A stretch of 64,000 bases of DNA, from positions 19,007 through 83,006 of IMG/VR virus record IMGVR_UViG_3300046810_000256; one strand, written 5' to 3'. The DNA is from a virus. The notes beneath the pieces were generated by a model that was not told the origin of the DNA, searched no databases, and saw only the letters and a list, made by a program, of their open reading frames with translations. Positions within the stretch are counted from its first letter, which is position 1, and every line of letters starts with the position of its first letter. Positions 33,041 to 41,061 of the stretch are shown here, one piece after another. The translations under genes were made by a program, and so were the position numbers.

Positions 33041-33547
33041 CTACGCTTCCCCGGCGCATTTAAACGCCTTCGCATGCCCTACGCACACCTTCGTCGGGTT
33101 ACCTCTGTCATCCGTCTCCGCGTGACACATGAACCCTTTCTGATCGAATGACATGTAAGCGGCGTCACTGGTGGCCATCGGCGATTGGTTCGCCATTGAG
33201 CCGAGCCGGTAAGCGCAGCCTTCGCAGGCGCCAGCAGGATCACACTGGGCAGCAAGTGCCACACCCTGACACGCGCCCAATATTGTCGGCAGGTTCACGC
33301 TGTCGAACTTATCCGGATGCATTCCCAGCTCACTGATGAGCACCAAATCGGTCATGTCCCGGCAGTTGTCCGCGACAGAGTTCGCCATCCCAATGAACTG
33401 GGCGAATAGCTCAACAAGGCTTTCAGCCCCGTACTGTTCCAGATAGTCACTCAGCCCGGAGATTCGCCCGGCCAGCGGCAGGTTGACCAGCGCGGCAACA
33501 TCCTCAGCCTGGCGCGGGGTCATCGTGTAATCCGTGTGCCCGCTCAT
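33041..33547 (-). CDS. Cysteine-containing hypothetical protein
   Basis: 168 residues with ATGA overlap upstream. Cysteine patterns CDPAGACEGCAYR and KGFMCHAETDD near the C-terminus hint at a metal site. The N-terminal half is helical (GLSDYLEQYGAESLVELFAQF). Role unknown. Confidence 0.55.
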   Translation of the reverse strand: MSGHTDYTMTPRQAEDVAALVNLPLAGRISGLSDYLEQYGAESLVELFAQFIGMANSVADNCRDMTDLVLISELGMHPDKFDSVNLPTILGACQGVALAAQCDPAGACEGCAYRLGSMANQSPMATSDAAYMSFDQKGFMCHAETDDRGNPTKVCVGHAKAFKCAGEA

Positions 33548-33789
33548 GCGCCACCACTGTCGAGATAGATGCCGTAACTTTTCACAGTGTCGGTGTCTTC
33601 GTGGCCAGTGTTGGCGCGCTCAAGAATAGCTTCACAGCTCGACCGGCGGCGGATTTCGTCTTGAAGTGAATCATCTGCAACGGTGACATGCAGGTTGCTA
33701 TCAATGCCTACCAGTACCAGACCCGCCCGCTTGCAGCTCAGTAGCGCGGCTTCCAGCTTCTTGATTGCGGCCAACTGATTCTTCTTCAT
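33544..33789 (-). CDS. Hypothetical small protein
   Basis: 81 residues from the ATG at 33789, ATGA-coupled to the next gene. N-terminus is Lys-rich helix (MKKNQLAAIKKLEAALL). No motif beyond that. Confidence 0.5.
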   Translation of the reverse strand: MKKNQLAAIKKLEAALLSCKRAGLVLVGIDSNLHVTVADDSLQDEIRRRSSCEAILERANTGHEDTDTVKSYGIYLDSGGA

Positions 33790-33791
33790 CG

Positions 33792-33950
33792 CTACTTCAC
33801 TTCGTCGAAGTGCCACTGCACGCAGTCGAAGGCCGCTTGCTTAGCCTCTTCGTCAATCTGTTCTTGGGTCGCATCGTCCGGCACTTCAAACTCAAACTCT
33901 ACTTCTGAGCCCTGGACGTCGGTTTTGATCGTGCCCTGAAAAGTACGCAT
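33792..33950 (-). CDS. Small acidic protein, 52 residues
   Basis: 52 residues from an ATG at 33950, the first gene after promoter B. The pattern VEFEFEVPDDATQEQIDEEAKQAAFDCV resembles a small phage family (DUF7167-like). It begins the unit that runs to 29999. No function known. Confidence 0.55.
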   Translation of the reverse strand: MRTFQGTIKTDVQGSEVEFEFEVPDDATQEQIDEEAKQAAFDCVQWHFDEVK

Positions 33951-33975
33951 CGAATCGCTTCCTGTGAAAATCATT

Positions 33976-34020
33976 AACGACATAATGACACAAAAGCACT
34001 GCAACACAATAGCGCTTTTG
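33976..34020 (-). promoter_or_regulatory. Leftward promoter B (one of three matching copies)
   Basis: Minus strand: -35 TTGTGT (34004-34009), 16 bases, -10 CATTAT (33982-33987), then GTCG. It has the same upstream element (GCTATTGTG) and block GTCATTATGTCG as promoters A and C. The leader to the ATG at 33950 is about 25 bases. Confidence 0.7.
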
Positions 34021-34041
34021 TGTTTGTCTGCCGGGCACTGA

Positions 34042-34692
34042 TCAGAACGATTCTTCAGCCTGAGCCGTCGCACCTGCATAGGTCACGTTCGGCGCTTCGA
34101 AGCGCACAATCAGATCCGTCGACTTGCCGTCATTGAACAGCCTCACTGACGCGCGCCGGACGTCTTCCTGCGCAGCCTTGAGAATGGCGTCGATATCGGC
34201 ATACCCGAGGGTTTCAGGCACTTCAAGGTAGGTGTAGGTGATGTCACCGGTGGCAAGGGCAGCACTTTCGAAGGCCGCGAACTTCTGCACGTACTCGTCT
34301 TGGCTCTTGGCTGTGTTGCGCAGCGTCACCATGTCGATAAACGACTTCGTGTTTTCCATCGAAATGATGTTGAAGGACTTCGACAGCGCGTCGGTAACAC
34401 GCTGGTACATGGCTTGCTGGTACGGCGCGATCAGCGCAACGGCGTCCAGCTTGTTCTCACGGAAGAACAGCGCCACGGTGAATTTCTGGCCGACGAACTC
34501 AAAGTTGTCAGTGCAGCGCCCGGTGTGCTCGGGGTTCGAACAGTCGTAATAGCCCGCCGAGCGCGTGTATTTATCGATGGGCGTGCCGTAGGTGTAGTCC
34601 TTGAAAAGACTCACGCCCGCCGATGCACTTGGAATGCCGGTGAGCAGGCCGAGGCCGGTGGTTAGCGCAAGCGCGATGAGCTTTTTAGACAT
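34042..34692 (-). CDS. Secreted (signal peptide) protein of unknown function
   Basis: 216 residues. The N-terminus is a Sec signal: MSKK, then a hydrophobic core ALALTTGLGLLTGI, then a likely cut after ASA (residue about 25). The mature part has YYDCSNPEHTGRC, which could make a disulphide in the periplasm. It is the only clearly exported accessory protein in the early block, so superinfection exclusion or envelope modification are possible roles. A large hairpin covers its ribosome site (34700-34755). Its GC is like its neighbours. Confidence 0.65.
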   Translation of the reverse strand: MSKKLIALALTTGLGLLTGIPSASAGVSLFKDYTYGTPIDKYTRSAGYYDCSNPEHTGRCTDNFEFVGQKFTVALFFRENKLDAVALIAPYQQAMYQRVTDALSKSFNIISMENTKSFIDMVTLRNTAKSQDEYVQKFAAFESAALATGDITYTYLEVPETLGYADIDAILKAAQEDVRRASVRLFNDGKSTDLIVRFEAPNVTYAGATAQAEESF

Positions 34693-34697
34693 CAAGA

Positions 34698-34757
34698 AAG
34701 TCCCTTTCGGTATCAGTGTTGGCGGTATATCGCCGAACGATACTATGAAAGGGACAG
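34698..34757 (-). promoter_or_regulatory. Large imperfect hairpin over the ribosome-binding site
   Basis: Arms GTCCCTTTC (34700-34708) and GAAAGGGAC (34747-34755) are exact complements. Inside them GTATC pairs with GATAC and GGCG with CGCC. The minus-strand arm next to the start codon contains AAAGGG, the probable Shine-Dalgarno site for the ATG at 34692, 8 bases away. Translation should depend on opening this hairpin. Confidence 0.7.
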
Positions 34758-34766
34758 GGCCGGTTA

Positions 34767-35132
34767 TCAGGCGCCTGCGGTGGGCCTGGGCTTCTTGGCG
34801 GTCTTGAGCCGGTAGTTTCGGCAGCAGCTGGTGCAGAACACACGCATGGCACCGGACCGGGTTTGCTTGAGCAGGCCGCCGCACTCGCACCGGTTAGTTT
34901 CCAGATACTTGGACACCGCGACGTTGATCGCGGCACCGTTGTTTCGCCTCGGGCGGGTAAGCCCCAGCGCCTTGCAAACCCGCCGGTAATCCTGCGCTAT
35001 CCACTCTTCACCTGGCTCGTGGCCAAGGCCGTCGCCAAGCATGTCGCCCAGTTTGATCAGCTGGTCATACAGGTACTTATTTGGATCTTCCGGGGGCGTA
35101 GGCTTGTGCTCTTCAAACAGGTCTGACTGCAT
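34767..35132 (-). CDS. Zinc-ribbon protein
   Basis: 121 residues. Cysteine pairs CECGG and CTSC (about residues 82-86 and 101-104), between which is a basic QTRSGAMRVF stretch, make a zinc ribbon. The N-terminal part is helical. Such small proteins may bind DNA. It overlaps the NinX-like gene by 20 bases and ends the operon before the hairpin. Confidence 0.55.
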   Translation of the reverse strand: MQSDLFEEHKPTPPEDPNKYLYDQLIKLGDMLGDGLGHEPGEEWIAQDYRRVCKALGLTRPRRNNGAAINVAVSKYLETNRCECGGLLKQTRSGAMRVFCTSCCRNYRLKTAKKPRPTAGA

Positions 35133-35532
35133 GGGCGGTCACCTCTTCCGGCGTCACCAGCACTGCCGGTACCAGCACTACGTCGCCACGGTGCAGCCTC
35201 ACCAGCGCCCGGCAGAACGCTTGCAGGAGCGTGGAACCACCGGCAATTCGACAAAACCCCTCGGGGCTGTTTCTCTTGGCAAAGACGCGAAACTCAGCAG
35301 GATCGCTGTCGGTAACCATGCCGAAGCACTTCGCATACTTGTCCATCAACGGCCCGCCCTGATTCCAGTCCATCCAAGGCCGGAATGCGTAGCCGGTCGA
35401 CGCTAGGGCAACACGCCAGTAGGTGCCGTTGTGCGGGGGCGACAACTTCACTTCAACCCCCAACACCTGCGCCACCGCCCAGCCTAGCGCCCACCCTTCC
35501 AAGTCGCGCAGCGCCACCTCGACCATGTTCAT
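35113..35532 (-). CDS. NinX-like (DUF2591) protein
   Basis: 139 residues. The pattern VALRDLEGWALGWAVAQVLG at the N-terminus, with later WNQGGPLMDKY, fits the lambda NinX/DUF2591 family. The family is found in the early region of many phages, and its function is not known. ATGA overlap with the gene upstream. Confidence 0.7.
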   Translation of the reverse strand: MNMVEVALRDLEGWALGWAVAQVLGVEVKLSPPHNGTYWRVALASTGYAFRPWMDWNQGGPLMDKYAKCFGMVTDSDPAEFRVFAKRNSPEGFCRIAGGSTLLQAFCRALVRLHRGDVVLVPAVLVTPEEVTAHAVRPV

Positions 35533-36209
35533 GATTGGTCACCGGGTGCGCTGTAGTCCTTGATAACCGGCCATTGCGGTTCGCGGTACAGACCGTGCCC
35601 CTTGTAGAACTCAATTTCAGCCGGGGTTAGACGGTTGGCGTCACGTCCCATCATCGACACGATGCCTTCCAGCGCGGCGCGGGTTTGGTCAATAGCATCC
35701 GGCGCCGCAACCGCTGTACCAACCTGCCCCATCACTACCCAACCGCGTATCCAGTCCATCAACGTGTAAGGAATGGCGAAAGTTTTGCCCCCGTATGAGA
35801 GCAGCGCTACCGGCTCGTGCTTTGGCTGCATTGGCGCTTTCCAAAGCAACACCGGCTTGACGTTACACTTTTCTACGGGGGCAGGCAGCTTGCGATCTTC
35901 AGGCACCGGGGGGTGCGTGAAGGGCGTGAACAACTCGCTGTCCGACAGAGCGATTTGTATGTCCTTCACAAGATCATCCATGTTGCTGTATTCGTCCCGC
36001 ATGCCGTCGCTTTCGTCGATGGCTCTTTGCAGCAGGATATCCCGCTCCGCGATCTTGGTAAGCAACTGCTTACGATCCAGCCATGGTGTCGGGCACTCGC
36101 CAGGCGGGCGCGTTCCAAGCGCTCCGGACGCCTTGCACCCGAAGCATATGTGCCAACCGCCGTCATCCATCTCAACCACTTCCATGTGATGCTTGTCTGG
36201 CCCGTTCAT
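35529..36209 (-). CDS. Hypothetical accessory protein with cysteine pair
   Basis: 226 residues. The N-terminus has CFGC and a later cysteine in the GECPTP context. The middle is helical (ITKIAERDILLQRAIDES-type region), and the C-terminal half has the LTPAEIEFYKGHGL segment. It is ATGA-coupled to both neighbours. No function known. Confidence 0.5.
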   Translation of the reverse strand: MNGPDKHHMEVVEMDDGGWHICFGCKASGALGTRPPGECPTPWLDRKQLLTKIAERDILLQRAIDESDGMRDEYSNMDDLVKDIQIALSDSELFTPFTHPPVPEDRKLPAPVEKCNVKPVLLWKAPMQPKHEPVALLSYGGKTFAIPYTLMDWIRGWVVMGQVGTAVAAPDAIDQTRAALEGIVSMMGRDANRLTPAEIEFYKGHGLYREPQWPVIKDYSAPGDQS

Positions 36210-36550
36210 TCGTTTGCACCCTCTGGCATCGTCTCCACCACAATCACGCCGTATTGCCTCAGCGCCTCGAATAGATCGCTCACATACGCTCCGCCATTGA
36301 ATTCCGGCCCGCCGTCAACGTCCTCAAACGTCTCGTGGTACTTCGGATCATTCCGAGACGGCACGCGGACGTAGCGCAGGTAGGTGTCTGCTGGCCGGGC
36401 GTACAGCGGTGCTCCATCTGGCAACGCTCGCCCAGCAGTGTTGAGATAAGCCCGCACAGGTAGAGGATCGTGATAAACGCGCCCCACTGTCTGATCAGGC
36501 ACCAGCGCCAGCTTGCTCAGCGGCCCAGTACCGTCGCGTGCGGCGGTCAT
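36206..36550 (-). CDS. Hypothetical protein
   Basis: 114 residues from the ATG at 36550 in ATGA overlap. It has PLSKLALVPDQTVGRVYHDPLP and a C-terminal EALRQYGVIVVETMPEG. No domain is recognised; the beta-rich look suggests a small modular phage protein. Confidence 0.5.
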   Translation of the reverse strand: MTAARDGTGPLSKLALVPDQTVGRVYHDPLPVRAYLNTAGRALPDGAPLYARPADTYLRYVRVPSRNDPKYHETFEDVDGGPEFNGGAYVSDLFEALRQYGVIVVETMPEGANE

Positions 36551-36795
36551 GACTTCACCTTCTTGTCTTGCGCACACTTCGGGCACCCGCCATCCGCTAC
36601 AAAATCAAGAAAAGTGTGTGTGCAGTCAGACGCCAGCCAATCAGGAATAGTCAGTTCCGGCGTTCGCAGGTCAGGTGACGCAGGTATTTTCCCCGTCCCG
36701 TTGCAAGGGTCGCAAATAGTTGTAGGTGATTCTTCAATGCCGGTGCCGACCGTTCCGTAACCGCCGCAGCGTTTGCACAGAATATCCTTGCTCAT
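36547..36795 (-). CDS. DnaJ-type cysteine motif small protein
   Basis: 82 residues from an ATG at 36795 with GGAG six bases upstream; an earlier ATG at 36840 is less likely. It has two CxxCxGxG-like motifs (CKRCGGYG, CDPCNGTG), as in the cysteine-rich region of DnaJ, and a later CPKC. It likely binds zinc. There is no J-domain. Confidence 0.6.
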   Translation of the reverse strand: MSKDILCKRCGGYGTVGTGIEESPTTICDPCNGTGKIPASPDLRTPELTIPDWLASDCTHTFLDFVADGGCPKCAQDKKVKS

Positions 36796-36842
36796 ACATT
36801 GCTCCATGGGTACAGGCGAGATCCGCTTATTGTCGGTCATCG

Positions 36843-37697
36843 TCAAACATCCCCCTTGCCCTTGTTCGCTGATACGGCGGCGCTTATCAGATCGCGTAGA
36901 TGCTCTATCAGTGGCTTGTGTTTACCCGGTCGCCAGTCGATTGCCCACTCGTTAATGGTGCCTCCGTTGTGCAGCATCCACTCACTGCGCGCGCGCTCCT
37001 TGGTCAGTTGTTCATGCAGATCGTCAATCAGGTGGAAGTCCGGCGCAGCGCCAACTGGCGGCTTCCACAGTTCGGCGCCGTTGTAGGTGTACCCCTTGGC
37101 CTCCAGCGTCCGGACGGCGGCCAGTGCCGCAGTAAATGTTTCGAGGGTATAGACCGGTGTTTTTTTGCACATGCGGTCAGTTATCTTTTCCGCCAAGTCG
37201 CGATCAAACACAGCCTTGCCGCCGCCACAAGCGGCGTAGTCGCCGATCCAGGCGAAAGGCTCTATGGCAGCAGCTCCACCAGAAACTGCTGCATGGAATG
37301 CGGAGCTAACACACGCTGCCTCGGGGTCAATGATTTTCAATAGCTGTGAGTATTGAGCTTGGGTGATTGTCGCGTCTGCCGCCGAGCGCCCGTCTTTCCA
37401 CAACACGTTCAGTTGGCAAAGCCCGGTACCGTGCTCGAGTTTTTTTCGCAGCTGCTGCACGTCGTCATCGTCGTTCGCAGCCGCTTGCATAGCCTCGACC
37501 AGCGCCAGCCCGGCATCCGTGAATTCGTAGCGACCGAAGCCGAGCGAGCGAACAAGGCCTACACGCGCCAGCGACTTCATACGCGCTTTGGGCACGTCGT
37601 AGCCTTGGTCGTCTTCACAGGTTTCGTGGAACCGAAGGACGTCGGTACGCTGCTGCTCAGTGATCGCCAGCGGCAATTCGATTGTTTGCTCAGTCAT
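36843..37697 (-). CDS. Accessory protein with a winged-helix-like N-terminus
   Basis: 284 residues. The first 70 residues (MKSLARVGLVRSLGFGRYEFTDAGLAL pattern, written in order) look like a winged-helix domain. The rest has no known pattern. It is ATGA-coupled to the gene at 37694. A regulatory role is possible. Confidence 0.45.
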   Translation of the reverse strand: MTEQTIELPLAITEQQRTDVLRFHETCEDDQGYDVPKARMKSLARVGLVRSLGFGRYEFTDAGLALVEAMQAAANDDDDVQQLRKKLEHGTGLCQLNVLWKDGRSAADATITQAQYSQLLKIIDPEAACVSSAFHAAVSGGAAAIEPFAWIGDYAACGGGKAVFDRDLAEKITDRMCKKTPVYTLETFTAALAAVRTLEAKGYTYNGAELWKPPVGAAPDFHLIDDLHEQLTKERARSEWMLHNGGTINEWAIDWRPGKHKPLIEHLRDLISAAVSANKGKGDV

Positions 37698-38401
37698 ACC
37701 GCGCTCCCCGCGGACTGACCAACGTCGGCATCCGCAACCAGTTCAAATTCGTCGCCGTGCTCGTCGCAGCGGCATTCAACCTCATTCGTTTCGCCAACCG
37801 GCTCACACTCGCAAAACTGGGAAACCAGCTTTTCAAACAAGGTGTCCGCCATGTCTTCGGCAACTTCGGCTCTTGTCACACAGACGCTGCGCAGCTCGTT
37901 GGTAGATCGATGACGAAATTGGAAGGTCAGCGGGTCAGCGTGTGTTTTGAGGCGAAGGCCTTCTACCGCCTTGCTGTAAATGAACTTGATCTGATCCCAG
38001 GAAATTGTGTGGCTCTGGCTGTACTCGCCTTCACCGTCGCAAATCTCGCAATACTGGTTCGGCTCATCAAGCTCGCCGCAGTCGGGGCATTCTTTGGTTG
38101 CCGTCACCTTGAATTCCCCCAGCAGCAGCGCTTTCGCTCCATTCTCAGCGGTCAGCCTTCTAGGCATGATGCAGTAGCCTTCAGGTATCGCGACCGGATC
38201 TTGCCGGGCGGGCACAGGCGCATCGAGAAGAGCGCGCAGCTCCCGCGCAGTCGGGTCACCCGCCATCATGTATTCGGGCGTATCACTCTGGCCGCCCGCT
38301 TCTAGGATTCGGTCATAGCCCGCCTGATAAATTCGTTTCATGGCGAGCAGCGCTTGCTCAAGAGCATTCCGCGAAACACCGTCAATCGTTGGGTTATTCA
38401 T
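37694..38401 (-). CDS. Zinc-binding accessory protein, paralogue of 38394-39371
   Basis: 235 residues. The N-terminus MNNPTIDGVSRNALEQALLAM resembles that of the neighbouring gene (MNNSMIGNLSRDTLTTALRAI). In both, a RELRALL/EIRALL helix follows. Cysteine motifs are CPDCGELD, CEICDGEG and CECEPVG. It overlaps the upstream gene by 8 bases. The repeated N-terminal module suggests duplication. Confidence 0.55.
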   Translation of the reverse strand: MNNPTIDGVSRNALEQALLAMKRIYQAGYDRILEAGGQSDTPEYMMAGDPTARELRALLDAPVPARQDPVAIPEGYCIMPRRLTAENGAKALLLGEFKVTATKECPDCGELDEPNQYCEICDGEGEYSQSHTISWDQIKFIYSKAVEGLRLKTHADPLTFQFRHRSTNELRSVCVTRAEVAEDMADTLFEKLVSQFCECEPVGETNEVECRCDEHGDEFELVADADVGQSAGSAV

Positions 38402-39371
38402 CAAGCTCACCATCCTGTTCGGGCGCTACGAACTCGCAGGAATCGCAGTGCCATGCGTAGTTGTTCTCTTTCAGGTTTCCGGCGTCGCAATTGGGGCACT
38501 TGTGGCCATCCGGCTTTTGAATAGACGCGGGCAACGCTTTCAGCCAGTTGCGCAGCGACTGATATTCCGCGTTCCGAAAGCTGCCGAATGCGTAGATGAA
38601 TGGCTTAGTGTGGTTGTGGCCGTCACGAGCCAGGAAGTCGATACAGCCTTGCTCGGTAAAGCAGGCGGTTACGAACACGTCGATATCCTTCATCGCGTAG
38701 CGCTCCCAGTGGCTGGGATAGTCTTCGCTGGATTGATATTTCTGCTCCAGCGTTTTCGCGTATGACGGTGACGCCTTGTTGTAGTCTCCAGATTGCGTTT
38801 CGACCCACACAATGCGGTCATGGTCGTGCGTGTCCAATGTGACGAATTCGCGCTTTTCCATCACTGCGAACAAAGGCTGATCGGTGCCGCGGTTGTCTTG
38901 GGTGTTGATCAGTCGGCCAATCCCCGCAGGCAAGGCCAGCTGTGCGCGGAGGCTTTCACTCTCATCGCGCGCTGCGCTCACCCGGTTAACCGCACGATCA
39001 TACTCGCCCGTTGCTTGGCCAAGCTCGGCCCGCAGTCGCTCCACTTCGCTGGCTTCGGCGTAGGTGTAAAGCTTCCGGACTTCGTACTCAGCCGGATCTG
39101 CCTGACAGAGCTCAAGACTTTCGCCGCTGACCTCTTCCCAGCAGCTGGAGCCATGGGTGCGAACCATGTACACCGGCTGCGCATCAACTTGCGATTTTGC
39201 GCAAGCTGCCATTTCCTCTTGGCTCTTCAGCAGCGCGCGGATTTCATCAGCAGCAACCTTATGACGCTGGATTGCTGCGCCATTGGCCAGCGTATCCAAG
39301 TCTTGAGTGATAGCACGCAGGGCAGTGGTTAGGGTGTCTCGCGACAGGTTGCCGATCATTGAATTATTCAT
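38394..39371 (-). CDS. Zinc-ribbon accessory protein with duplicated N-terminal module
   Basis: 325 residues. After the shared module (1-60), residues about 110-160 are a coiled coil (AEASEVERLRAELGQATGEYDRAV in order). The C-terminus is a zinc ribbon (CPNCDAGN..WHCDSCEF). The MNN start at 39371 overlaps the upstream stop by 8 bases. Function unknown; shares structure with the gene downstream. Confidence 0.55.
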   Translation of the reverse strand: MNNSMIGNLSRDTLTTALRAITQDLDTLANGAAIQRHKVAADEIRALLKSQEEMAACAKSQVDAQPVYMVRTHGSSCWEEVSGESLELCQADPAEYEVRKLYTYAEASEVERLRAELGQATGEYDRAVNRVSAARDESESLRAQLALPAGIGRLINTQDNRGTDQPLFAVMEKREFVTLDTHDHDRIVWVETQSGDYNKASPSYAKTLEQKYQSSEDYPSHWERYAMKDIDVFVTACFTEQGCIDFLARDGHNHTKPFIYAFGSFRNAEYQSLRNWLKALPASIQKPDGHKCPNCDAGNLKENNYAWHCDSCEFVAPEQDGELDE

Positions 39372-40419
39372 GGCGGCCACTTCCCGCGGGTGCGTTGCTG
39401 AACTGGATAGGCGCATTACACGGGCAGCGGATCTCTTCGTGCATGATCGACATGCAGAAGCCTTCCCCGTGGCAGTCGTTGCACGGGCTTTGGGTGGACA
39501 GGGGATTCTTCAGCGCCTCGATCACTGCCTGTACGACCATCACGCCGCTGTCGCCGGTTGAGTCTGCGGAGAACCCCGCCAGCGCGTAATGAACGCCGGG
39601 CTTATTGGCGATCCGCTGGAAGTCTTCCCACTGGAAGCCGGTGCCGTTACCAGACAACGCGTCGGCCATCGCAGCAGCTGCGAACTCGGCAATGGGCAAT
39701 GTCACTGGCACCTGTCGGGCGGCGATTGTTTCCATGTCGGCAAGTAGTCGGTGATGACGGGCTTGAAGCTCAGCCAACGCGGTTTCGACCTCACTGGCGA
39801 CCGGTGCCACCGGCTGTTCGCCAACCTGCGCCAGCGAGTCGATAGCCTGGCGCCAAGTCCCGAAGGTCTGGCCGTCGTGTTGATCATGGTCTGCCGGTGG
39901 GATAAACCATTGGCCCACGCTGTCGTCGAAGTACGGCACCAGCGCGAATTCCTGCATGTGCAGGCGTTCGTACAAATCCACTCGGGCGGTGTCGATCAAA
40001 CCAATGGCCTTGATATCCACCCCCGGCGCTTCCGGGTTGTTGATGTAGTGGCTGGCCAGCAGATGCCAGCCCGACGTTTTTCCGTCTTGGCCATCCATCA
40101 GGCGCCACGCTTCACGAATCAGCTCATCGGCCAGGTGCAGACGCCCCTGCAACTCATCGTTGTAGAGAGTGACCTGTGTGGTGTTCTTGTAATGCTCCGT
40201 GCGTGCCGTCTCGGCAGCGCCGCCAAATACCTTGGCCCGGATTTGCTCAAGCTGGCTAATCAGGAAGGCCAGGGATTGCAGGCCGACCAGCTTGGAGCGC
40301 TTGCCATTCAGGTGTACCCACAAAGCGCCGTCGCTGTGCTCGATCTTGTCCAACGTGCCGACGGCTTCAGGGTAGGCGTCGAGCGCGTCGATTGCGTAAA
40401 ACTCTGGTTTCTGGCTCAT
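39364..40419 (-). CDS. Large accessory protein with C-terminal cysteine motif
   Basis: 351 residues. It has helical and mixed segments (ELQGRLHLADELIREAWRLMDG; SEVETALAELQARHHRLLADMETIA) and near the C-terminus CNDCHGEGFC and CPC cysteine clusters. The Cys motifs are like those of the genes at 36547 and 37694. It is ATGA-coupled to the gene at 40416. No known function. Confidence 0.5.
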   Translation of the reverse strand: MSQKPEFYAIDALDAYPEAVGTLDKIEHSDGALWVHLNGKRSKLVGLQSLAFLISQLEQIRAKVFGGAAETARTEHYKNTTQVTLYNDELQGRLHLADELIREAWRLMDGQDGKTSGWHLLASHYINNPEAPGVDIKAIGLIDTARVDLYERLHMQEFALVPYFDDSVGQWFIPPADHDQHDGQTFGTWRQAIDSLAQVGEQPVAPVASEVETALAELQARHHRLLADMETIAARQVPVTLPIAEFAAAAMADALSGNGTGFQWEDFQRIANKPGVHYALAGFSADSTGDSGVMVVQAVIEALKNPLSTQSPCNDCHGEGFCMSIMHEEIRCPCNAPIQFSNAPAGSGRHE

Positions 40420-40625
40420 AGGTGCAATCTTCCTTTGATCTCGGTGTACTGGTCGGCGCTGAGCTTGTTGTGGTGAATTGCGTCACGCAGCAGGGTTTGT
40501 GCTGCATCGACATGGGCAGCGGTCTGGCCTGCTGAGAGCTTTTCGACTGTCTGCTCAAGGTGGACGCGACTGGTGAAGACGATCCCGTGCGCCTTCCACG
40601 GGAATTTCTGTTGGCCGGTGCTCAC
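40416..40625 (-). CDS. Hypothetical small protein
   Basis: 69 residues, ATGA-coupled on both sides. It is helical with HVDAAQTLLRDAIHHNKLSADQYTEIKGRL. It may be a partner of the GntR-like protein encoded just before it. Confidence 0.5.
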   Translation of the reverse strand: MSTGQQKFPWKAHGIVFTSRVHLEQTVEKLSAGQTAAHVDAAQTLLRDAIHHNKLSADQYTEIKGRLHL

Positions 40626-41014
40626 TGGTCACCGCCTTGGCCTTGATTTGCGACGAGGAACGCGGCGACCGCGGGCGCAAGGGCGTCATTTGGGCGATCC
40701 AGACGCAGCAGGCACTTTTCCAGCAAGCGCAGAGCCTGGGCCAGCTCCGAATCATCATTGGCCGCTCGCTCCACCACTTGCGGAGTGTGGTGCGGCTTGC
40801 CGTATGCCAGCCCTTGAGCTTGGACGCAGCGCAGCGCCTCACGCACCGGCATGCGGCTGGTGCCGTAGTGATTGGCGATAGCCTGCTGATTCAGCTTGGT
40901 GCCGACCGGCAGTGTTCCGTCATTGATGACTTGGGCGAGTTGTGCAGCGATAAACAATCCATCTACAGGGCCATCCGGACGCGGCCCCAGCGCTTTCAGC
41001 AGAACTTCACACAT
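40622..41014 (-). CDS. GntR-type winged-helix regulator
   Basis: 130 residues with the GntR DNA-binding pattern LAQVINDGTLPVGTKLNQQAIANHYGTSRMPVREALRCVQAQGL (conserved elements: the PVGTKL turn, GTSRMPVREAL recognition helix). The C-terminal part is helical and short, without a ligand domain, so it could act as a dimer. GGAGG lies before the ATG. It may regulate genes in the accessory block. Confidence 0.75.
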   Translation of the reverse strand: MCEVLLKALGPRPDGPVDGLFIAAQLAQVINDGTLPVGTKLNQQAIANHYGTSRMPVREALRCVQAQGLAYGKPHHTPQVVERAANDDSELAQALRLLEKCLLRLDRPNDALAPAVAAFLVANQGQGGDQ

Positions 41015-41061
41015 ACAACCTCCGTGTTGGCGCCGCCACCGTGCAGGCGGCGCCGCAATGA

